DNA of 64,000 nucleotides from the NCBI RefSeq assembly GCF_004340975.1, contig NZ_SLXA01000001.1, positions 235,012-299,011 of the forward strand. The letters are read 5' to 3'. Below are positions 17,680 through 25,721 of this stretch, one piece after another. The notes below the pieces were generated by a model. That model saw nothing but the letters and a program-made list of their open reading frames with translations. It searched no databases and had not been told where the DNA came from. The translations under genes were made by a program, and so were the position numbers. The DNA is from Frisingicoccus caecimuris. GTDB lineage: Bacteria; Bacillota; Clostridia; Lachnospirales; Lachnospiraceae. How positions within the stretch are numbered: position 1 is the stretch's first letter; the number at the start of each line of letters is the position of its first letter.

Positions 17680-18408
17680 TTATTTAATCAAACTCAACGC
17701 CGCTTCATCGGCCACAACCGTCACATCATTATGCATCTGAAGAATAGAAGCCGGTACATTAGATGTCACAGCGCCAAATAAGGAATCTCTCAAAATCTGT
17801 GCCTTATCTACTCCGCTGACAACAAGAAGAATCTTTTTTGCCTGCATGATCGTCTTGATCCCCATCGTATAAGCCTGGCGCGGCACATCATCGGCAGAAG
17901 CAAAGAAACGCTTATTTGCTTCAATCGTACTCTCTGTCAAATTCACACAGTGGGTCATCTTTTCAAAAACTTCTCCCGGCTCGTTGAATCCGATATGTCC
18001 ATTATGTCCAAGCCCTAAAAGCTGCATATCAATACCGCCGACTTTCTCGATCACATGATTATAACGTTCACATTCCTTCTCGCTGTCCATCTCCATACCA
18101 TTTGGAATATTTGTGTTCGCCATATCAATATTAATATCTTTAAAGAAATTTGTGTACATAAAGTAATAATAACTCTGATCGTGATCCTTTGGAAGTCCCT
18201 TATATTCATCAAGGTTTACGGATTTCACCTCAGAGAAATCCAAATCCCCTTTCCGATACCACTCAATCAGCTGTTTATAAACGCCGATCGGTGTGGAACC
18301 TGTGGCCAACCCCAGGACACAGTTTGGTTTCATGATGACCTGTGCAGATAAGATATTCGCCGCTTTCCGGCTCATGTCCTGATAATCTTTCGCTTTGTAA
18401 ATACGCAT
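17680..18408 (-). CDS. nagB: Glucosamine-6-phosphate deaminase
   Basis: This 242-aa enzyme converts glucosamine-6-P to fructose-6-P and ammonia. Motifs: 'LGLATGSTPIGVYKQL', 'NLDEYKGL' (catalytic Asp), 'LLGLGHNGHIGFNEPG' (catalytic His) and 'TMGIKTIMQAKKILLVVSG'. It is the first gene of a three-gene operon with nanE and nanK, controlled by a promoter that contains the second palindromic operator. Its length matches the short Firmicute form. Confidence 0.95.
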   Translation of the reverse strand: MRIYKAKDYQDMSRKAANILSAQVIMKPNCVLGLATGSTPIGVYKQLIEWYRKGDLDFSEVKSVNLDEYKGLPKDHDQSYYYFMYTNFFKDINIDMANTNIPNGMEMDSEKECERYNHVIEKVGGIDMQLLGLGHNGHIGFNEPGEVFEKMTHCVNLTESTIEANKRFFASADDVPRQAYTMGIKTIMQAKKILLVVSGVDKAQILRDSLFGAVTSNVPASILQMHNDVTVVADEAALSLIK

Positions 18409-18451
18409 ATGTAACTCCCCCTTTTATTATGATCATTCACTATCTATCCTC

Positions 18452-18479
18452 ATTATAACATAGTGAAAATTATTTTCAA
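18452..18479 (-). promoter_or_regulatory. Promoter of the nagB-nanE-nanK operon
   Basis: TTGAAA (18479-18474), a 16-bp spacer and TATAAT (18457-18452) read toward nagB. The palindrome at 18464-18478 overlaps the -35 and spacer exactly as in the transport operon. Confidence 0.75.
18464..18478. promoter_or_regulatory. Candidate RpiR-family operator, copy 2
   Basis: TGAAAATTATTTTCA, palindromic apart from its central base, is the same element as at 14910-14924. Location over the promoter in both operons suggests co-repression by the regulator at 15163. Confidence 0.7.
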
Positions 18480-18507
18480 TATTACTTTCAAATTAAAATG
18501 CTCAACA

Positions 18508-19419
18508 TTACAGAAAAAGCGACTCTTTATTCTGTCGATATTTTACAGGCGTCATTCCATAAAATTTTTTGAAATATTTAATATAGGAACTGACGGAATG
18601 AAATCCCACATTCATGGCAATCTCTGTGACTGTCTCGTCGGAATCTCTCAGCATCACCGCACTTCTGTCCAGGCGATACCACATCAGATATTGATAGGGC
18701 GAGCGCTGAACATATGCCCGGAAACACCGCTGACACTCTGTGACGCTGATATTTGCCGCCCCTGCAATATCGTTCAGGGAAATATCTTTTCCATAGTTTT
18801 CATGAACAAAAGAGAGCAATGTCCGAATCCGTTTATGACTTCGCGCATTTTCGTACCATTCAGGTGACACCGTATTGGAAAACTGTTCAAGGAATGCCAG
18901 CCATACCTTCACCAATTGTATAGAAATCCGATATTCCAAATGGTCTGTATGTTCAGATTCATTAAAATATATCTGATCCAGCTCCCGGACTTCTTCCAGG
19001 ATACTCCCACACTTTTCGTCCTCCCTCCGCATTGCAAAATGGGTCAAAAAAGGATGATTGACCACTGCCCCTACATCCCGCTCTTCCATAATACTTCCCT
19101 GAAAAAATGAAAGCAGTCTCAACGGAATAATATAGCTGTGATAATGGCAGTCTTCCTTTTCCATGATCTGATGCAACGCTGCCTGATTAATAAACATGCA
19201 GTCCCCAGCTCTTAAATCTACTTCCTTATCATAAATATGAAAATGTACGATTCCCTGTAAAATATAGACAAACTGTATTTCATCATGCCAGTGAAATACC
19301 CGAAAGCCTTCATTATAAGGTTTGCATACCTGCCGTTTCACGTCCAGAACAAGAAGCGGAAACCGGGTGGCATCATAAGGGTTATGGGAATAAACAGGAA
19401 TCACATCTTTTTCAATCAT
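18508..19419 (-). CDS. AraC-family transcriptional regulator with cupin sensor domain
   Basis: This 303-aa protein has an N-terminal cupin-like domain (residues ~20-110; 'FHWHDEIQFVYILQGIVHFH', 'LRAGDCMFINQAALHQI') and two C-terminal AraC helix-turn-helix motifs (~200-300; 'DISLNDIAGAANISVTECQRCF', ending 'VGFHSVSSYIKYFKKFYGMTP'; shown in parts). It lies just upstream of the nagB operon in the same direction. Control of amino sugar genes is plausible but unproven; it could also regulate a distant target. Confidence 0.88.
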   Translation of the reverse strand: MIEKDVIPVYSHNPYDATRFPLLVLDVKRQVCKPYNEGFRVFHWHDEIQFVYILQGIVHFHIYDKEVDLRAGDCMFINQAALHQIMEKEDCHYHSYIIPLRLLSFFQGSIMEERDVGAVVNHPFLTHFAMRREDEKCGSILEEVRELDQIYFNESEHTDHLEYRISIQLVKVWLAFLEQFSNTVSPEWYENARSHKRIRTLLSFVHENYGKDISLNDIAGAANISVTECQRCFRAYVQRSPYQYLMWYRLDRSAVMLRDSDETVTEIAMNVGFHSVSSYIKYFKKFYGMTPVKYRQNKESLFL

Positions 19420-19544
19420 TATCCAGTCACTACCTTTCCGCGAGAGTTGGTTATTTATTTATAAATTATAGGTAAAAATCGACTATCATTCAAGGCTTTT
19501 GTGCTATATAATTCTATTTGTTTAAAGCAAAGGAGGAATTCCCG

Positions 19545-19871
19545 ATGATGATTGAAGAAAATCCAATTGAAAAACAAGCCATGAAAGCTTTTCACGCCGG
19601 CCGCCGGGAGGAAGGCCTAGAAATTCAGGAAAAATTTGTTTCCAGATTTCGGCTGGAATACGGCGAAAAAGATCACTGTCCATGTAAAAAGGCCTGCCGC
19701 TATCATGGCAACTGCAAAGAATGTGTGGCAATCCACAGAGCCCACGGTGAACATGTCCCGAACTGTATGCGCCCTCTCATCAATAAGAAACTCAAAATAT
19801 TGTCGGAATTAACAGAACATACGCTGGCTTATGAAATCGAACCCCCAAAAGAAATTCTTCGCAAGAAATAG
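19545..19871 (+). CDS. Small Cys/His-rich protein, putative metal-binding, unknown function
   Basis: About 108 aa. The centre holds a dense Cys/His block, 'CPCKKACRYHGNCKECVAIH' followed by 'RAHGEHVPNC', with six cysteines and three to four histidines, suggesting zinc or iron-sulfur binding. The charged N-terminal half may be helical. ATG at 19545 is chosen for its GGAGG site; the upstream in-frame ATG at 19518 precedes the ribosome site. A TATAAT hexamer lies at 19507-19512. It is a single-gene unit ending in a hairpin at 19904-19936. Resembles short uncharacterised Cys-rich Firmicute proteins; no function is claimed. Confidence 0.75.
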   Translation: MMIEENPIEKQAMKAFHAGRREEGLEIQEKFVSRFRLEYGEKDHCPCKKACRYHGNCKECVAIHRAHGEHVPNCMRPLINKKLKILSELTEHTLAYEIEPPKEILRKK

Positions 19872-19903
19872 AAAAGTGCGTGATCTCAACCCCGCACAAC
19901 GCC

Positions 19904-19937
19904 AAACTGCCGGATATCATCTGATCCGGCAGTTTTA
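19904..19937. terminator. Terminator between Cys-rich protein and acetyltransferase fusion genes
   Basis: A 13-bp near-perfect stem (AAACTGCCGGAT with ATCCGGCAGTTT) around an 8-nt loop separates converging genes. Confidence 0.8.
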
Positions 19938-19948
19938 CGTTATAAAAT

Positions 19949-20935
19949 TTATTCTTTTTTCTCATCTACTTCCCATATCATCAACAATTCGGTCTCTCCG
20001 GTATTTTCATCGGTCTGCTCATGTTCAATCTGAAAACCCTCCCGCAGATAAAAATGCAACGCCCTTTCATTCTTTTGGTAAACATGTAGTGTCAGACGTT
20101 TTTTTACCTGCTTTGCATGATCCAGCAGCACTTTCCCAAGTCCCTGACACTGCTTTTTTTCATCCACAAATACTCCCGCAATATAATCATCCATCAATCC
20201 GATAAAACCGGTCACCTGCTGATTTTCTTTACAGACATAAACCTCTGATGCCGGCAGCATCTGGCGAACCGCCTTCTCATTGGATTTCCAATAATCTGCC
20301 GGAATAAATTCATGGGCCCGCACATTGGCCTGAAGCCAGATTGTCATCACCTGATCCAAATCATCCTCAGAAAATTTCTGTGCCAGCGGCCGAATTACCC
20401 GACATGGATTTCCCCCGGCCAGTACATGATCCGGAATATCTCTTGTAACAATACTGCCTCCCGCAATCACCGTGTCGTTACCGATCGTCACTCCTGGCAT
20501 GACATGTACGCCGCCGCCAATCCAAACATTGTCCCCAACAAAAATCGGACGGGCATATTCCAGCCCCTGATTTCTCCGCTCCGCATCCATCGGATGGCCC
20601 GCCGTATAAAATCCACACCCCGGTGCAATAAAAACATTATCTCCAAAGGTAACCTTTGCGCAATCCAGAATGACACAATTGTGATTCATAAAAAAGTTTT
20701 CCCCAATCTCGATATTATATCCGTAATCACACCAGAAGGGTGACAATACATAGAAGGATTCTTTGGTCTTTCCAAATATTTCTCGAATTAACCGTGTTTG
20801 TTCCTCAATCCGGGACGGGCGCAGCTGATTGAACTCATAACACAAATCTTTACATTTAAGCCGTTCCTGCATCAAATCCTTATCATAATTGGCATCATAA
20901 ATCATTCCGGCCAGCATCTTCTCTTTTTCTGTCAT
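19949..20935 (-). CDS. Maltose/galactoside O-acetyltransferase fused to a GNAT N-acetyltransferase
   Basis: About 328 aa. Residues ~1-185 form a left-handed beta-helix acetyltransferase of the Maa/LacA type ('MLAGMIYDANYD', 'FWCDYGYNIEIGENFFMNHN', 'GHPMDAERRNQGLEYARP', 'VWIGGGVHVMPGVTIG', with catalytic His in 'YTAGHP'). Residues ~200-328 form a GNAT domain ('GVFVDEKKQCQGLGKVLLDHA' acetyl-CoA loop). ATG at 20935 matches the family start and has GGAG 8 nt upstream. The two domains transfer acetyl groups to unlike acceptors; the physiological substrates are unknown. Confidence 0.88.
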   Translation of the reverse strand: MTEKEKMLAGMIYDANYDKDLMQERLKCKDLCYEFNQLRPSRIEEQTRLIREIFGKTKESFYVLSPFWCDYGYNIEIGENFFMNHNCVILDCAKVTFGDNVFIAPGCGFYTAGHPMDAERRNQGLEYARPIFVGDNVWIGGGVHVMPGVTIGNDTVIAGGSIVTRDIPDHVLAGGNPCRVIRPLAQKFSEDDLDQVMTIWLQANVRAHEFIPADYWKSNEKAVRQMLPASEVYVCKENQQVTGFIGLMDDYIAGVFVDEKKQCQGLGKVLLDHAKQVKKRLTLHVYQKNERALHFYLREGFQIEHEQTDENTGETELLMIWEVDEKKE

Positions 20936-20952
20936 TGAGTCATCTCCAATTT

Positions 20953-21090
20953 TCATATTTTTTCATAAATAGTTATCCCTTCTTTTGCGATGGATTCTCT
21001 CAGCTCCTGTTGCACAGGCCCGTCTAAATTAACAACATCAAACTTTAATAATGTATATGTTTCTTCATCGACATCTATTGTAAAAGATAT
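20953..21090 (-). pseudogene. Remnant of a nucleotidyltransferase-like gene (C-terminal ~45 codons)
   Basis: On the minus strand, a frame ending at TGA 20955-20953 encodes 'FDVVNLDG' and ends 'ESIAKEGITIYEKI', a tail typical of small MNT-type nucleotidyltransferase domain proteins. No start codon or N-terminal catalytic domain is present; the frame runs into the VOC gene in a different phase. It is likely a decayed or truncated gene. Recognition rests on a short stretch only. Confidence 0.4.
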
Positions 21091-21545
21091 GATATCGCCT
21101 CCACCTGGGCCAAAGGTAACTGGGTCTTTTTTGCCGTCTGCTCTGCTGTCATCCCCTGTCTTAAAAATCTCCGTGCAACATATTCCATTTCCTCACCTAT
21201 TTCGATGATATGCCGGTCCGGATCATAAAGCCGAATCACCCTCTGACCCCAATCATGCTCTTTCAGACGATTCACATATTCGATATTGAAGGAACTGTCA
21301 TCCAGTTTTTTCAAAAATCCATCAATATCATTTTCCTCAAAATAAAGTTCCGCATCATTGCCGCCTTCGATGGACTTTCTCTCAATAAATGTCTCCCACA
21401 GGTTCTTTTCTTGAAGAGCCAGTCCTTCAGTCAGCACAACATTCTCGCCAAAATCGGCTGCTATTTCCAGACCAAACAATTCTTTATAAAATTTTTTTGA
21501 CTTTTCAATGTCCTTTACAACGATCAATATATTTTTTAGACGCAT
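21075..21545 (-). CDS. VOC/glyoxalase-superfamily protein with C-terminal helical tail
   Basis: About 156 aa. Residues 1-115 are a vicinal oxygen chelate fold of the glyoxalase/bleomycin resistance/dioxygenase class ('ILIVVKDIEKSKKFYKELFG', 'VIRLYDPDRHIIEIGE'). The last ~40 residues ('RRFLRQGMTAEQTAKKTQ') form a short helix-turn-helix-like tail seen in some clostridial members. ATG at 21545 has better ribosome-site spacing than the codon at 21554. Substrate unknown. Confidence 0.8.
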   Translation of the reverse strand: MRLKNILIVVKDIEKSKKFYKELFGLEIAADFGENVVLTEGLALQEKNLWETFIERKSIEGGNDAELYFEENDIDGFLKKLDDSSFNIEYVNRLKEHDWGQRVIRLYDPDRHIIEIGEEMEYVARRFLRQGMTAEQTAKKTQLPLAQVEAISYLLQ

Positions 21546-21616
21546 AAATTTCATTCCTTTCCAGAACTCTGACTCCGAATCTTATTTACTGCTTCTATTA
21601 TATCAAAAAATCATTC

Positions 21617-21656
21617 AAAATAACGCAGATAATGTCTCCACTACCTGCGCTATTTT
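21617..21656 (-). terminator. leuS terminator
   Basis: Stem arms at 21618-21628 and 21645-21655, followed on the minus strand by a T stretch, directly after the leuS stop codon. Confidence 0.8.
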
Positions 21657-21662
21657 TCATTA

Positions 21663-24074
21663 TTATTTCTGCACAATATTTACGATTTTACCCGGCACAT
21701 AGATTTCTTTCACGATGTTGCCGCTTAAGCGGTCCCCAAGAACTTCTTTTGCTTTGGCAATGACCGCATCTTTCGCTTCATCGGCTGAAATGCTGATGAC
21801 AGCCTTCGTTTTTCCGTTAATCTGAACCGGAATTTCCACTTCGTCATCTTTCATGGCTTCTTCATCGGCGGATGGCCACGTATTCTTAAATACGGAGGTA
21901 TCATGGCCTAACTGCTGCCACAATTCCTCTGCCACATGCGGAGCAAACGGAGCCATCAGGATAACGGCTGTTTCCAGTGTTTCCTTATCTACGCCGCCTT
22001 TTTTGGTCATCTCAATTAATTTATTGTTATATTCCATGAAACCGGAAATAACCGTATTTAAACTAAAGGACTCAAGACGGCTTGTGATATCGTAAACCAT
22101 CTTATGACGCAGCTTCACAAGTTCTTTTGTCTCTTTAACGTCCTTATCTTTATTCTGAAGAACCATATTCCAGAAACGATTGAGGAAACGATATACACCG
22201 TCGATTCCCCGGTCATCCCATTCGGAATCCAGTTCCGGCGGACCCACAAACAGCTCGTACATTCTCAGAGAATCACAGCCGTAATCGCGTACCAGATCAT
22301 CCGGTGAAATAACATTGCCTTTAGATTTACTCATCTTGATACCGTTTTTACCTGTGATCATCCCCTGATTGAACAGTTTATGGAACGGCTCGTCAAAATC
22401 GATCACGCCGATATCATAGAGGAATTTTGTGTAGAAACGGGAATAGAGCAAATGCAGTACCGCATGTTCTACGCCGCCGATATACATATCTACCGGCAGA
22501 TATTTATCCGCTTTTTCTCTGGACACGAGTTCATCCTTATTATGTGAATCCACATAACGAAGGAAATACCAGGAAGAACCGGCCCACTGAGGCATGGTAT
22601 TTGTCTCTCTCTTCGCCGGAGCGCCACACTTCGGACAGGTTGTATTTACCCAGGAGTCGATGGCCGCCAATGGAGACTCACCGGTGCCTGTCGGCTGATA
22701 GGATTCAACTTCCGGAAGCAATAATGGAAGTTCTTCTTCCGGTACAGGAACACAACCGCATTTCGGGCAATGGACGATTGGAATCGGTTCCCCCCAGTAA
22801 CGCTGGCGGCTGAATACCCAGTCACGCAATTTGTAATTAACGGTCTTACGTCCGAAGCCTTTTTCTTCAATGATCATCGGAGCTTCTTTTTTCAGAACCG
22901 CCGATTCCATACCGTTCCACTCACCGGAATTGATCATCGTTCCTGATGCTTCCGTATATGCTTCGGTCATATTTTCAATCGCTTTTCCGTCTTTGGCAAT
23001 AACCTGAATGATCGGAATATTGAATTTTGTAGCAAATTCGAAGTCGCGGTCATCATGGGCCGGAACGCACATAATCGCACCGGTACCATAATCGGCCAGG
23101 ACATAATCGGAAATCCAGATTGGTGTCTTTGCACCATTCAGCGGATTAATCGCATAGCTTCCGGTAAATACGCCGGTCTTTTCTTTATCCTGCAGACGAT
23201 CCACGTTCGATTTCATGGAAGCTTCATAAATATACTTATCCACAGCTTCTTTATTCTCCGGTGTTGCCAGAGATGCTGCCAAAGCATGTTCCGGCGCCAG
23301 TACCATAAATGTCGCACCGTGAAGCGTATCCGGACGGGTCGTATAGACTGTAATCTTTTCGTCTCTTCCGTCAATCGGGAAATCTACTTCCGCACCATAG
23401 GATTTTCCAATCCAGTCGGTCTGCATCTTTTTAACCTTTTCCGGCCAGTCCAGCTTATTCAGATCTTCCAGCAGACGATCCGCATATTTTGTAATCCGGA
23501 GCATCCACTGTTTTAAGTTTTTCTTTGTTACAGGGGAACCGCAGCGCTCGCAATTACCATTGACAACTTCCTCATTTGCCAGACCTGTCTTACAGGAAGG
23601 ACACCAGTTGATCGGCATCTCTTTTTCATAAGCCAGACCTTCTTTGAACATCTTTACAAAAATCCACTGAGTCCATTTATAGAAATTAGGGTCGGTCGTA
23701 TTTACTTCCATATCCCAGTCATAAACAGCGGCGATTTCATTAATCTGACGTTTAATATTGGCCACGTTCTCCGCGGTGGATTTTGCCGGATGAACGCCCA
23801 TCTTAATGGCATAGTTTTCAGCCGGAAGTCCGAAAGCATCCCATCCCATCGGATGGATAAGATAGTATCCCTGAAGCATCTTATAACGGCTCCACACATC
23901 AGAAATAACATAGCCTCTCCAATGTCCGACGTGCAGGCCGTTTCCTGACGGATATGGGAACATGTCCAGGCAGTAATATTTCGGTTTCTTACCGTCATTG
24001 ACGTTTACCGGATTCTTTTCCCAGTTCTGACGCCATTTTTTTTCAATCTCCTTATGATTATAAGGTGTTGCCAT
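21663..24074 (-). CDS. leuS: Leucyl-tRNA synthetase
   Basis: About 803 aa class I synthetase charging tRNA-Leu. Visible are the HIGH-type motif ('PYPSGNGLHVGHWRGY'), the CP1 editing domain with the threonine-rich 'TTRPDTLHGATFM' region, a zinc-like Cys cluster ('CPKCGCVPVP'), the 'KMSKSKGN' motif and a tRNA-binding anticodon domain. ATG at 24074 ('MATPYNHKEIEKKW') is the family-typical start; the longer frame to 24101 adds nine codons without support. No T-box leader is seen in the short upstream gap. Confidence 0.97.
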   Translation of the reverse strand: MATPYNHKEIEKKWRQNWEKNPVNVNDGKKPKYYCLDMFPYPSGNGLHVGHWRGYVISDVWSRYKMLQGYYLIHPMGWDAFGLPAENYAIKMGVHPAKSTAENVANIKRQINEIAAVYDWDMEVNTTDPNFYKWTQWIFVKMFKEGLAYEKEMPINWCPSCKTGLANEEVVNGNCERCGSPVTKKNLKQWMLRITKYADRLLEDLNKLDWPEKVKKMQTDWIGKSYGAEVDFPIDGRDEKITVYTTRPDTLHGATFMVLAPEHALAASLATPENKEAVDKYIYEASMKSNVDRLQDKEKTGVFTGSYAINPLNGAKTPIWISDYVLADYGTGAIMCVPAHDDRDFEFATKFNIPIIQVIAKDGKAIENMTEAYTEASGTMINSGEWNGMESAVLKKEAPMIIEEKGFGRKTVNYKLRDWVFSRQRYWGEPIPIVHCPKCGCVPVPEEELPLLLPEVESYQPTGTGESPLAAIDSWVNTTCPKCGAPAKRETNTMPQWAGSSWYFLRYVDSHNKDELVSREKADKYLPVDMYIGGVEHAVLHLLYSRFYTKFLYDIGVIDFDEPFHKLFNQGMITGKNGIKMSKSKGNVISPDDLVRDYGCDSLRMYELFVGPPELDSEWDDRGIDGVYRFLNRFWNMVLQNKDKDVKETKELVKLRHKMVYDITSRLESFSLNTVISGFMEYNNKLIEMTKKGGVDKETLETAVILMAPFAPHVAEELWQQLGHDTSVFKNTWPSADEEAMKDDEVEIPVQINGKTKAVISISADEAKDAVIAKAKEVLGDRLSGNIVKEIYVPGKIVNIVQK

Positions 24075-24208
24075 AATATAAACATCCTCTCTGTATCTCA
24101 ATTTTGAACTTTCATTCTATCGTTCACAGTATACCATATTCCAGCCAAAATTCAACGTTTATTTTGAACACTGATTCCCTTTTCATGGTGTCCTCCCAGA
24201 ACGCGCAA

Positions 24209-24250
24209 AGCGACGGGGCAGATATGATTGGTTCATTTGCCCCGCCGCCA
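24209..24250 (-). terminator. Terminator-like hairpin after the repeat-containing surface protein
   Basis: GC-rich arms at 24210-24220 and 24238-24248 lie just beyond the stop codon at 24258; the T tract is weak (CTTTG). Confidence 0.55.
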
Positions 24251-24257
24251 GACTTAT

Positions 24258-25499
24258 TTATCTTTTGCGCCGTTTTCCTTTGTGCCGCATTTTAAACATG
24301 GCTAAAACAACAATTATTCCAATGCCGGAACCCCCCATCAGCGCCAGCCACAAGGTCAGATCAGCGTCATCCCCTGTTGCCGGTACATCATCGGTTGGTG
24401 TGGATTTCGAAGGCTTTGTATTTGGTTCTGTTGGCTTTGTGCCCGGCTCTGTCGGTTCATCAGATTCGCCCCTGGTGGTTCTCTCATATGTCAGAACAAA
24501 TTCCTGAGAATCACTGTCCGTCTGCCCAGCCACGAGGGTGATCTCATCCGGACTGGTACTTTTATAGGTATATGTCACCTCCTGGTATGTAGGACGCAGT
24601 TCAATCGAATCCTTGGATATCTTCTCGCCCACCATACCGTTCCTGACTTCCTCATAGGTTCCCGTCAGACTGCCGTCAGTGTAATACTCATGCCGAACGG
24701 TATAGGCTGCAGATATCGGCTCGTCGGGACCAGTCCCGGTGGTTCTCTCATATTTCACAACGAATCCCTGAGAGTTGCTGCGCGCCTGATCGGCCACAAG
24801 AGTAATCTCATCTGGACTGGTACTTTTATAGGTATATGTCACCTCCTGGTATGTAGGACGCAGTTCAATTGAATCCTTGGATATCTTCTCGCCCACCATA
24901 CCGCTCTTGACTTCCTTATAGGTTCCCGTCAGACTGCCGTCGGTGTAATACTCATGCTGCACGGTATAAGTTACAGATGGAATCTGCCTGTATTTGACGA
25001 CCACAAGGACATCCTCTCCGGGCATAACACCTTTGATCATAGCCTGGGTCTCATCTGACAACTCATAGCCGGGGATAGTCGGGGATTTCACATTATACAC
25101 ATCATCCCTTTTCAGATTTGTCTGGCTGTATGTAGTTGCCAGTTCATGACTCAAATCGGCTTCATCCACATATCGGATTGTCAGAGTATGATTCTTGTCT
25201 TCCACTGGCGGCGTTTTCTGCACAAAGTAAAGCTTTAACGCCAGCACAAACTGAACAACGCCGATGATCGCTATGGCTCCCACCCAGCCGACACACAGCC
25301 GTTTGAGTAGCTTCTTTTCCTTCTCGTCCAGACATGCCATCAAAAGATAGAGCAATGGATAAATCATTTGTGTAGAAACGTACCCCTCGGCAATATTGCC
25401 ATATACCATATAGGAAGAAACCGAACTGAAGAGATTGTAAACGATCAACGGCACAAGAACCCACAGCAGGAGTGTATCCACTTTTTTTCGTTTTATCAT
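24258..25499 (-). CDS. Membrane-anchored repeat protein with MucBP-like repeats and VPATG sorting motif
   Basis: About 413 aa. Three hydrophobic segments occupy residues ~8-30, ~40-60 and ~75-98. A beta-rich region follows, with two almost identical 88-aa repeats ('HEYYTDGSLTGTY', 'ELRPTYQEVTYTYKSTSPDE') like mucin-binding or internalin-linked repeats. A Pro/Thr-rich spacer ('TEPGTKPTEPNTKPSKSTP'), the sortase-like motif 'VPATG', a membrane helix and a Lys/Arg tail end the protein. ATG at 25499 with an AAGGAG site is used; the open frame extends further but lacks support. A multi-helix N-terminus is unusual for a sortase substrate. It adjoins a serine recombinase gene. Confidence 0.75.
   Translation of the reverse strand: MIKRKKVDTLLLWVLVPLIVYNLFSSVSSYMVYGNIAEGYVSTQMIYPLLYLLMACLDEKEKKLLKRLCVGWVGAIAIIGVVQFVLALKLYFVQKTPPVEDKNHTLTIRYVDEADLSHELATTYSQTNLKRDDVYNVKSPTIPGYELSDETQAMIKGVMPGEDVLVVVKYRQIPSVTYTVQHEYYTDGSLTGTYKEVKSGMVGEKISKDSIELRPTYQEVTYTYKSTSPDEITLVADQARSNSQGFVVKYERTTGTGPDEPISAAYTVRHEYYTDGSLTGTYEEVRNGMVGEKISKDSIELRPTYQEVTYTYKSTSPDEITLVAGQTDSDSQEFVLTYERTTRGESDEPTEPGTKPTEPNTKPSKSTPTDDVPATGDDADLTLWLALMGGSGIGIIVVLAMFKMRHKGKRRKR
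24441..24969 (-). repeat. Two tandem 264-bp repeats inside the surface protein gene
   Basis: The sequence around 24551 recurs at 24815 with near identity over more than 200 bp, giving a period of 264 bp (88 codons). High nucleotide identity points to recent duplication or ongoing recombination. Confidence 0.85.
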
Positions 25500-25681
25500 A
25501 GTCCACTCCTTTCTACCCGTATATACAATGTACGATATGGCAAAAATATCGTATGCCGTAAACAGGAAAAAGCAGGAAATATCGTGCGCATATTTTACAT
25601 GCATTTTGTGTGTTTTTATCTGTTTTATAACCTGTTTTTTGTACAGACTAGTGTAAAAAATGTTCAACGATAGGATAACAC

Positions 25682-25716
25682 ATACGCCCGAAAAAGTTCT
25701 ACTTTTTCAGGTGTAT
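25682..25716. repeat. 35-nt near-perfect hairpin next to the recombinase stop codon
   Basis: Arms 25682-25697 and 25701-25716 pair over 16 positions with one mismatch and a 3-nt loop. No T tract follows on the minus strand, so it is either a weak terminator for the recombinase or a recombination-related site. Confidence 0.6.
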
Positions 25717-25721
25717 TTCAA

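Noticed and set aside
24075-24257. T-box leader for leuS
   Set aside because: No GGGTGGNACCGCG-type element or stem I is present in the short gap.
24441-24969. CRISPR-like array in the repeated region
   Set aside because: Two long coding repeats of 264 bp without short regular spacers are protein repeats, not CRISPR.
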